A program made the position numbers and the translations under genes. Of a stretch of 17,793 nucleotides of DNA, positions 6,515 through 14,200 are shown in pieces. The notes beneath the pieces are model-generated. The model was given only the letters and a program-made list of their open reading frames with translations, searched no databases and was not told the origin of the DNA. Each line of letters starts with the position of its first letter. Positions within the stretch are counted from its first letter, which is position 1. Source of the stretch: Thalassiosira profunda (Eukaryota; Bacillariophyta; Thalassiosirophyceae; Thalassiosirales; Thalassiosiraceae); contig JALLAP010000756.1 in NCBI GenBank assembly GCA_036939355.1, positions 1 to 17,793 of the forward strand, read 5' to 3'.

Positions 6515-7702
6515 ATGAATCAGCCGAAGGGTAAAAAAGGCAAGCCCAACCTCTCCGTAATCGACGTCGAGGGGACCCTCCGCGCGGCGGTGGACCGCCA
6601 CGCCCGCAATCCCAACGCCCCCTGTCCAGGGAAGCGCTGGTACGACAACCTGCCCCCCGCGGACCAAAGCAAACTCCAGCTGGGCATCGATGCGATATTG
6701 TATGCGGGATGCATGGCCACGGCCCGGAGGACGTACGATACGCTCGTCCGGCAGGAGATGGCGAACCGGGGGGAAATGGACGACGGGGACGAGGAAGGGA
6801 AGATGCCGCACCAGCAGCTGGGGGGCAATCCGTCGTCGTCGTTTGAGCAGGGCCGGGGGATGAACGGCAACCACGGCGGCATGCCCCCGCCGGGAGGGTA
6901 TTATCCGATGCACCCTTCGTACGGCGCGGCAAATGGAGACATGATGCCTCCTCCACCGCCGCCTCCTCGCCGATCGGACAGGGGCTCGGACTCTCATCGC
7001 GATGGGAGGGAGAGGGATCACCGCGAGCACGGGAGGGAGAGCAGTTCCATGTCTCGCGGGGATCGAGAGAGAGGTGAGAGAGGCGATAGAGACCGGGGTA
7101 GCAGCAGGTATCACGACGAGCGAGACTACCGTCGCTCGTCTCGAAGGAGTAGCCGCAGTCGCTCGCGAAGCAGGGAACGCAGCCGGCGTCGTCGGAACAG
7201 TCGCAGCCGCTCCAGGAGCAGAGAACGCGACCGTGGTGGGAGAAAAAGCAGCCGCAGGGGGGACTCGCGAGAACGCGGGAGGTACCACGATGGCTCCTCT
7301 CGAAGGAGTCGATCGAGAAGCCATGATGGGAGGAGACGTCGGAGCCGATCGAGGAGCCATGGAAGGCGCAGGTCTCGGAGCAGGGATCGGGGCAGGCGAG
7401 AAGGCTCGAGGAGAAGGTCACGGTCGCGATCTCGGAGCCACGGGCGCCGAAGCAGTCGACGACGACATCGGTCTCGCTCCCCAAATAAGGGAGGGCGACG
7501 CAGCCGGAGCCGCTCGAACGACAGGCATCGTTCTCTCGAGCGCGATGGAGGGCGCAGGGGCGGAGGCGGTGGAGGAAGGGGCAGCGGGGGCGGCAGTGGA
7601 CGAGGAGGCGGCGGGGGCTCTCCACCAGAAAAGAAGCGTCGCCGGCGGAACAAGAACAACGGCCGCAATCGCGGGGGCAACGATGGTGGGGGTGGGGACT
7701 GA
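6515..7702 (+). CDS. RS-domain (SR-related) nuclear protein without a visible RRM
   Basis: 395 residues from ATG 6515 in the context CACAATGAA. Residues 12-90 form a compact segment (LSVIDVEGTLRAAVDRHA, PGKRWYDNLPPADQSKLQLG, ARRTYDTLVRQEM) that I do not recognise but which looks globular and helical. Residues 100-150 are Gly/Pro/Met-rich and end in seven prolines. Residues 152-345 are a long Arg/Ser domain with many SRSRSR and RERD runs. Residues 346-368 are a Gly/Arg run and the tail has PPEKKRRRRNK. RS domains mediate contacts among splicing factors and are targets of SR-protein kinases, so a nuclear-speckle or splicing role is likely. Classical SR proteins carry an RRM; none is evident here, so this is an SR-related protein. 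Its compositional bias creates long open frames in the other phases and on the other strand; those are shadows. Confidence 0.85.
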   Translation: MNQPKGKKGKPNLSVIDVEGTLRAAVDRHARNPNAPCPGKRWYDNLPPADQSKLQLGIDAILYAGCMATARRTYDTLVRQEMANRGEMDDGDEEGKMPHQQLGGNPSSSFEQGRGMNGNHGGMPPPGGYYPMHPSYGAANGDMMPPPPPPPRRSDRGSDSHRDGRERDHREHGRESSSMSRGDRERGERGDRDRGSSRYHDERDYRRSSRRSSRSRSRSRERSRRRRNSRSRSRSRERDRGGRKSSRRGDSRERGRYHDGSSRRSRSRSHDGRRRRSRSRSHGRRRSRSRDRGRREGSRRRSRSRSRSHGRRSSRRRHRSRSPNKGGRRSRSRSNDRHRSLERDGGRRGGGGGGRGSGGGSGRGGGGGSPPEKKRRRRNKNNGRNRGGNDGGGGD

Positions 7703-7926
7703 GGTGCTTCAGTAGAGTGCCATGGATGAAAGGATGGGAAATATCTCGCTCGAGTTATAGAAAGGCGCTCGGAGTGGAGAGAAGAGATTTAAACAACATA
7801 CTGGGGGAGCACAATGTCTGACGCTAAACTTAAACGGTGGTAGAAGTGCAGTACTTAGGTGAAGCACAACGTTATTTCGTGCCCTTTAAGTTTGGGGCAT
7901 GCAAACCTTGTCCTCTCATTGTCGAG

Positions 7927-10900
7927 CTATTTTTTGCCTCTTCCCAACAACTCACGGACAAGGATGCCAATGTCTGTGCCTGCCACAAGCAATGCCTCCC
8001 GGACGAAAGAAAAGACACCGGACACTGCGCTGAGGAATTGCGATTCCTTTTTCTTCTCTTCGCTGGTCGGGACAGAGGCAGGAGCTGCCGTGTGCAGTGC
8101 AAAGGAGATGACGTACAGTAGCCAACATGCGCACCCCGAGAGAATCAGGAAGAAGGAGCCATCCAACGGGAACGGCAGATCGTTTCTGATGGACCATCGG
8201 TGGGTGGGTGCCACGCCAATGTAGCCCGCAACGCGCGCAATTGCAGACCTCCAAGGGGGCGATTGTTGTGAAATCGATGCGCCATTTCCTTCTTCTGACG
8301 AATTGACGACACTGCCACGAAGGTATTCCAATGAGACCAGCGCCCAGCCAATTCCCAGGAACGTTAGCGATAGGCAACCGGAAAGACTCGCAAGCCCCAG
8401 CACTGAGTAAGAGTCTGACGTCAGTGGTATCAAGCTGGTGCAAATCAAAGCGAAGCACGCCGTCCCTATCCCAATCCTAAATCCTCGCAGCGGAGACTTC
8501 TCAACTGTGGATTGTGTAAGTTGCGAATGCCTCATACATTTCATTGTCGACAAGGTGAGTAGGCCTGAAACAAACACAGTGGCTCCGTTTTTGTGCGCTT
8601 CATAGCCCATGCCGCCCCGTTGTGGAGGATCAATCATCCAATAGGGCAAGGCTAGCTCAAGGGAGCCGACCACGACGTGAAGAAAGAAACTCAATAGTGC
8701 CGCCACAGTGAGAATGCTGTCGCGAGACAAGCCATCCCATTCACGTGACATCGCGCTCAATTCGGTGGCAGAAGCTGGACTGGACAGTTTCATCTCGGCC
8801 TTCTCCGTTAGATGAGGAACAGGCGTGAAGTGGAGCGGCGCAGAGGAGGCGGAGCGGCGCAGCGGTGTGCCATTCGGTCTGCTGGGGGGCATTTCCATGT
8901 CAGCTTCGTCACGCCCCAAGCCCAGTCCACCTATTGCCTCTCCTTGCCTTTCAACCAACTTTCTCAGCCCGAGCTCAAATGGATGCTGCCCAAGCGCGTA
9001 TTTGCTCTTGCCACCGTACTCCACCGGAATTTGGTCTTCGTCGATGTACGCTTTCAGACCGCCTTCCATCGTTTGCGCCCCCGAGAGCAAATCGACCGTC
9101 ACCGACGCCGGCATCACCCCCTTCATTGCATTCCACGCCACGCCGATCCAAAACGGCGCCTGAACGGCGGTGGCCTGGCGCATGCTCCCCGGGTAGTGCA
9201 GCGAGTTGATATCCCCCGCGCGCTTCAGGTAAACCATCACGTCGCCCGACAGAGAGGTGGGTGTCGCCCCGCTGATGTCCATCACGACGCAGAATCCAAA
9301 GGTTACAGAGTCATTCTGCAGTCGGTTCTGCTTGGCGTAGGAATACGCTGCAAGCTCGTCCTGCCAATCGTCATCTGCATCGATACCATTGTCAGCCGAG
9401 TGCAGCTCCGTGTTTATGGCCTCCAAATTGCTGAGGTATTCCATAAAGTAGCAGTAGTGGTTGATCATATCCTCCACGCGACAGCCATTGCGGAACAGTT
9501 CCTTCAGGTTCATCTTCCCCGGCGATTCGTACACCACAGGCATTCCGTTGCGAGTGAAGCCGTGGACGACGTGGGGATACGCCTCTTTTATCTTTGGAAA
9601 CCACGTGTGCGGTCGGGCGTGGATAGATTCGATCTGCTCCTCGCGTCGCCATTCCTGCGTGAGTCGGTACTTCGTCTGGGCCTTGTTTCGATCATTTTTG
9701 TATAGGGCGAGGTATCCCGGCGGTATCGTGGCAAGGGACTCTCCCGCAGGGACACTGGCCAGCGTCCCATCTGAATACACAATTTTCCGCCCATCGTACA
9801 CTGCTATTTGACTGTCGTAGCTTGGAGCCAACGTTGCAGATGCTCTTGCTTCGACATTGTGCTCTGTGTCCAGCTGAATGTCATCTAAGCAGTCAAAGAA
9901 CTGGTCGCTTCCCACGGTGTCGTTCGAATCCAAGCGATGCCGGTGCGCGGAATCCGCATGACGATTGTGTATTTGCTGCTCCTCGTCGAAGGTGGATTGT
10001 CTCGAAGATTGATGGACTTGTTTTCGTCGCTGCATTGACGAACTTCGTTCTGTATGAGTGTTCACGCCATCGTTCGCACTTAGAAAGCTGGCATTGCTCC
10101 CACCAGCAATCCCTGCATTCGAGAACCGGGAAGCGGTCGCCGCAGGCCTGTTGACCGAATAGCATCGACACAACCATCGATCGACCAAGCCTCCCAAGCC
10201 AACGACCAAGAAGAACGTGTACATTCTCTCGTGTGGGTAAAAGGCCGGCAGAAGTCGATTGAGGGGGTAGAATGCCAATCCACCAAGCAATCCCGACACC
10301 GCCGCTCCAGCGATCCAGTGCCAGTCCAACCAATCTTTTTCCAACGATTTCTCGGTTGCTGACGGCGATCCGGCCTTATTGTCGTCGTCCTCTCCAGACA
10401 GGAGCGCCCGCCCCTCCTCCATTGATAGTTGCAACTCATTCATGTAGTGCTTCCCCTTGACATTTCTTCCGTCGACTCCATTCATATCTCTCCCCCAAGT
10501 GACGATCCCGCCGGATATGAATGCAGTGACGAATCGAATGGCCATCCACCCTCCCAGGGTGTATATCCCCAGCCCCCAATTGAGCAACATCAGCGGCACC
10601 AAAAGACCCACAACCAAACACGCCACTCTGTGCGGCGGCGCGTCTCGTAGTGACGCTGTGCAGGGCAGCCTCCGGAGCAGGAATATCAAGCGAGGATACA
10701 CCCCGCGCCGCCTGTCCATAACGAAGCACCCCAGCGCCCTGCCCAGGAGAAAGGTCACGAGCACCCCCACCATCGCCCCCGTTGTGGACGCCATTAATAC
10801 AGGCACATTGTCCCCGCTCCCCGCCTTCGCGGCCATGCGAGCCACCGCAGCGTCGGTGCCATTCACGTGCACCGACGCAGATGACACCAAGAAATTTCCC

Positions 10901-11037
10901 TCCTCCGACGAGAGGGGGCGGGGACCCCGCCCGTCCCCCGCCCCCGCGGAATAGAGCAGGGAGGGGAGGAGGAGGGGCCCCGTCGCCCAGAGGGCGGCGT
11001 GGACGGCCCCGTCCGCAGCGAGGAGGAGGTTCCTCAT
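7927..11037 (-). CDS. MFS-like transporter with a CRAL-TRIO (Sec14-like) domain inserted in the central loop
   Basis: 1036 residues, one uninterrupted frame, ATG at 11035-11037. Hydrophobic segments occur at about 5-30, 82-106, 138-156, 158-181, 239-258 and 272-288. Between the second and third lies LLGRALGCFVMDRRRGVYPR, close to the MFS loop 2-3 motif. Residues 300-445 are a polar linker with His/Ser-rich stretches. Residues 446-475 (RNKAQTKYRLTQEWRREEQ) look like a CRAL-TRIO N-terminal helix. About 485-695 look like a CRAL-TRIO fold, with GMPVVYESPGKMNL, FCVVMDISG, the AWNAMKGVMP segment and IPVEYGGKS near its end. Hydrophobic segments resume at about 774-798, 817-833, 853-871, 876-903 and 959-982, fitting the second MFS half. 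CRAL-TRIO domains bind phosphoinositides or other lipids, so I infer lipid-sensing or lipid-supplied transport. Substrate and membrane are unknown. The C-terminal tail is cytosolic-looking and ends RELLGRGKK. Confidence 0.8.
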   Translation of the reverse strand: MRNLLLAADGAVHAALWATGPLLLPSLLYSAGAGDGRGPRPLSSEEGNFLVSSASVHVNGTDAAVARMAAKAGSGDNVPVLMASTTGAMVGVLVTFLLGRALGCFVMDRRRGVYPRLIFLLRRLPCTASLRDAPPHRVACLVVGLLVPLMLLNWGLGIYTLGGWMAIRFVTAFISGGIVTWGRDMNGVDGRNVKGKHYMNELQLSMEEGRALLSGEDDDNKAGSPSATEKSLEKDWLDWHWIAGAAVSGLLGGLAFYPLNRLLPAFYPHERMYTFFLVVGLGGLVDRWLCRCYSVNRPAATASRFSNAGIAGGSNASFLSANDGVNTHTERSSSMQRRKQVHQSSRQSTFDEEQQIHNRHADSAHRHRLDSNDTVGSDQFFDCLDDIQLDTEHNVEARASATLAPSYDSQIAVYDGRKIVYSDGTLASVPAGESLATIPPGYLALYKNDRNKAQTKYRLTQEWRREEQIESIHARPHTWFPKIKEAYPHVVHGFTRNGMPVVYESPGKMNLKELFRNGCRVEDMINHYCYFMEYLSNLEAINTELHSADNGIDADDDWQDELAAYSYAKQNRLQNDSVTFGFCVVMDISGATPTSLSGDVMVYLKRAGDINSLHYPGSMRQATAVQAPFWIGVAWNAMKGVMPASVTVDLLSGAQTMEGGLKAYIDEDQIPVEYGGKSKYALGQHPFELGLRKLVERQGEAIGGLGLGRDEADMEMPPSRPNGTPLRRSASSAPLHFTPVPHLTEKAEMKLSSPASATELSAMSREWDGLSRDSILTVAALLSFFLHVVVGSLELALPYWMIDPPQRGGMGYEAHKNGATVFVSGLLTLSTMKCMRHSQLTQSTVEKSPLRGFRIGIGTACFALICTSLIPLTSDSYSVLGLASLSGCLSLTFLGIGWALVSLEYLRGSVVNSSEEGNGASISQQSPPWRSAIARVAGYIGVAPTHRWSIRNDLPFPLDGSFFLILSGCACWLLYVISFALHTAAPASVPTSEEKKKESQFLSAVSGVFSFVREALLVAGTDIGILVRELLGRGKK
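8953..9585 (-). other. CRAL-TRIO (Sec14-like) domain inside the membrane protein
   Basis: This is the DNA for residues about 485-695. The order of landmarks fits the family: a YP..V.G..RNG.PV.YE opening, a FCVVMDISG strand, a YPGSMRQA segment, PFWIGVAWNAMKGVMPASV and the LPxEYGG-type ending (IPVEYGG). In Sec14 proteins this fold makes a lipid pocket closed by a gate helix. No frame break separates it from the flanking membrane segments. Confidence 0.75.
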
Positions 11038-11093
11038 CGTGACGCACTCAAGGTTGAAACAAAGTGAGGCTGGCCTGGAGAGAAGGGAGAAGC

Positions 11094-11105
11094 TGTAAGC
11101 TTACA
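11094..11105. repeat. 12-base perfect palindrome upstream of the membrane-protein gene
   Basis: TGTAAGCTTACA is self-complementary and lies about 57 bases before the ATG at 11037, touching the telomere-like repeat. It may be a binding site for a dimeric regulator; a chance occurrence is possible. Confidence 0.35.
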
Positions 11106-11147
11106 ACCCCAACCCTAACCTAGAATGTGTTAGTTGGGGTTAGGGTT
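11105..11147. repeat. Telomere-like inverted repeat (CCCTAA/TTAGGG type)
   Basis: AACCCCAACCCTAAC at 11105-11119 faces GTTGGGGTTAGGGTT at 11133-11147 across a 13-base spacer. The arms pair over 15 bases with one mismatch and one G-T pair. Both arms are degenerate copies of TTAGGG/TTGGGG telomere-type units, in opposite orientation. The element sits between the 3' end of the FHA/2OG gene and the start of the membrane-protein gene. It could be a healed break, a telobox-like promoter element, or a G-quadruplex-forming site. Confidence 0.7.
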
Positions 11148-11293
11148 AGTTAGAGAGATGAGCTCATTGGTTGGGCATGGCTTCCATCCATCCCAAGTGG
11201 CTACATAGAAGCAAGGGAGTGTCAACAAAGAGTACTTGGCGGTGGTCTAGTTTCTATTCTTTTCACATCGATGCAATCGAATAATATAACCTC

Positions 11294-14200
11294 TCAGTCA
11301 ATCTCAACTATCTCGCCCTTCTCCTCTGCATCCTTTCGTTTCTTCGCAATCGAGTCTTCCATCGACACCACTCCTTCGAATTGCACCTCCTCGTCGTCCA
11401 AGAGATCAATCACATCCGAAGTCTTCTGCCTCTTCGCGGCTGGCTGCGAACTGGTTGTGCCAGGAGCAGCGCGGGAAGTAACACTGCCATTGAGGTAGTA
11501 GCCGGTGCCAAGACTGGAATAGCGAAAGGTATACCCCGGAATGTGTCCAGTACATTGGGACGCCGGAATGAAGCTTGGATAGGAGGCCACCACGGTCAGT
11601 AGGCCTTGGGCATCCTTGAGGAGGGCAAGGCCTTCATCGTGTGTCGAATACGTCATTCCGTTGATGCTGTGCAATACCATTCCAATCCTCAACTGCGAGT
11701 TCGCAAAGAGCCCGGTTGGTGAAATCGATGTGACGCGGATAGGGACCGATCCAACCGGCATGCCAATTCCAATTGTCATGTCTCGTCGAGGTTTAGTGAC
11801 AGTAATGGTACGTGCCCCTGCTGGAGAAGTCGGGCCAGCACTGCCAGAGCGGTTGTCGAGTTGACGCCGCTCTTCTGGCGTGAGCAAAGCTTTGACAGCC
11901 TCCAGCTTACTCTTCGTGGATTCAGCGTTTGATATCTTCTTCTGACAATGCTTCAGCATGCATGTTGATGGTGTCTGGTACTGGCGGTATCGGCTGTAGC
12001 CTGAGCACTGACATGTGGAGCTGCGAAGGGATGCCATTGGTACCGTTCGTGGCATCAGCTTCGTGATCTTGAAATGCCACTGTCCTCTTCCCCTGGGTTT
12101 GTGAGAAATCGCCCTCACTTGACCAGACCTAATCAAGGGCGACAGGTCTCTGAGGAAGCCAGCGTGGTCGGTCTTGCGGACTTGCCAGTCCATAGTGTTT
12201 TTGCAGGGGTTCTGCAGAAAGTCAGAGTATGGTCGTGAAGAGTTGGCACGAGAAATGCTCCACACTTCCACACTTCCAAGTTGTTCATCCGAGACCTTCA
12301 AGCTCAATGCCTGAGCACAATGCCGAGTCAGCGATGCCAGAGACTCCTTCATATTGGCGTTCAAGCCAGCTCTCAATGTATTGTCCGTCACAAGAGGGTA
12401 CAGGATAGCGCTGATGTCCATCCTCCTCGCACACTCTGTGAACTTGGGAGCGACTTCTGGACAGAAGGAAGAAATCGTCCTCGCGATCGTCTTCATTTTG
12501 TCCAGACTCATGGCTCTATCGGAGGCGCAGTGAATCGTAAGCGTCGCGAGAGACTCTTTCAAGCAGGCAGGCGCTTCTGCCCTGAGAGTGCCGTCCGTCA
12601 CCAGAGGGTACAGAACAGTTCCAACTGCCACTTTCTTTGCGAATTCGACGAATCGAGGCGATAACGATGGGCAGTACTTTCCAATTGTCTGCACGAGCTT
12701 CTTGCATACGTCAAGCGATGACGACTGCCAAGAGCTCGCAAGAATCTTTTCGCACGCAACTGTCGCCATGCGTGTGCAGATTGCAGATCGATCACTTGCA
12801 TCTCCTGCCGCCGAACCAGTAGCAACAGCAAGATTCTCCACAAGTAGCAACGCGTCCTCGGTACTCCCATACTGACACAGCTTTTCGGCTGCTCCAACGA
12901 GCATTTCTTCGTTTTCCTTCCAGCCATCTGCGCAACAAAAGCTGACAATGGAGGAAGCCACTCCGATTAGCAGTTTGGGACCCTTTGGGGCGGAAGGGCG
13001 AGTGTTGTAATACTGATGCCGTGGCACTGATATTGGCTGACAGCTGAGCCAAATGTATGCCTTGAGGACTCGCTTGATCAGAGCCGCTGAATTGATGTGA
13101 CGCCGGATCAAAAAGAATAATCCCTGCAATGGAAAAGCGTCAACACTCTTTGAGGGAACCCGGCGATCCGCCTCTGTTGCTGGGCACATGGCATCCACAA
13201 AAGCCTCGATCAGATCGTGTTCGAGCGTTGCATTCGTTTCCTTCTGGCTCAGAGTCGATGTGAAGTTGATGAGGAATTGAGCAGCAGCGGTTGGATCGGC
13301 GTCGAAGCGAGTGACGCTGACGGAGGGCAAAATCGCAGGCTTGATGGCATCGATTCCAAATCGATCCAAAAACGCCTGCACCTCTCGCAACAGTGCAATC
13401 GGCGACACTCTGGGGTTGGCTGCGAGGTACGAGGTCAAGAACTTCGTAGCCAATGACACGTCGCCAATCTTCACAATGCATCGCATCAACTTTGGTACGT
13501 CGCCTCGATCAACAGCGCGTCCAACAATTTCGTTGGCCTTCTTTGTGCATTCATCCTTGGATTCGGAGTCTTTGGTACCCTCCTCTGAAGCTTTCGCGAG
13601 GTAATTGATCATTTTGGACGTATCGCCATTTGTTACAATCTTCCACCTTTGCGAGCGAGGCCAAACAACGATTGCATCCGCATCAGCGTAATAGCGGCTC
13701 GCATCCACGCCATCGTCTCCATCTGGTTCGAATTCTACGTCAACAGGGGGCTTGTCCTCGAAGTGCTCACTAGGAATCAACTCCTTGTCCTGATCGATGC
13801 TAACACTGCCATACCTCGCAAGCCGTAGAGATAGAGTGCTGCCAGTGGTCTCTTCCCACTCGCAAGCGTCCGCATCGAAGTCGTCGTCATCGTCCCAGTA
13901 GTTCCTTCGACGGTAGCCATAATCATATCGATCGTAGCTGTAGCCTCCGCTCGCAGTGCCCGTTTCAGAGAAAGAGACGGTCGCACGGTCGTAATCGATA
14001 TCAGCACCCTTTTCAATGGCCTTGTCCAGCAGCCCTGCGACCCCGACATCAGACCCTTTGCCAGCCGAGAGATGCTCGGTCAATAGCACCACTTTGGAGC
14101 CAGGCTCGTATTGAATGCCCCATCCCACCGACGCTGCAATCAATTTCTTCACGGCAGATCTATTGTCTACTGGCGCTGGGAGCGGTCCAGCCCCCGCCTT

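Noticed and set aside
6510..7680. Long overlapping frames on both strands across the RS-protein gene
   Set aside because: Arg/Ser-rich codons (CGN, AGN, TCN) are open in several phases. The + strand frame from 6515 has an ATG, an ordinary N-terminal domain and a classic RS domain, so the others are shadows.
8812..9705. 297-residue + strand frame across the CRAL-TRIO region
   Set aside because: Antisense to a well-supported domain, with no motif of its own.
11105..11147. True chromosome end at the telomere-like repeat
   Set aside because: Coding sequence continues on both sides and only about two or three degenerate units are present per arm, so it is interstitial.
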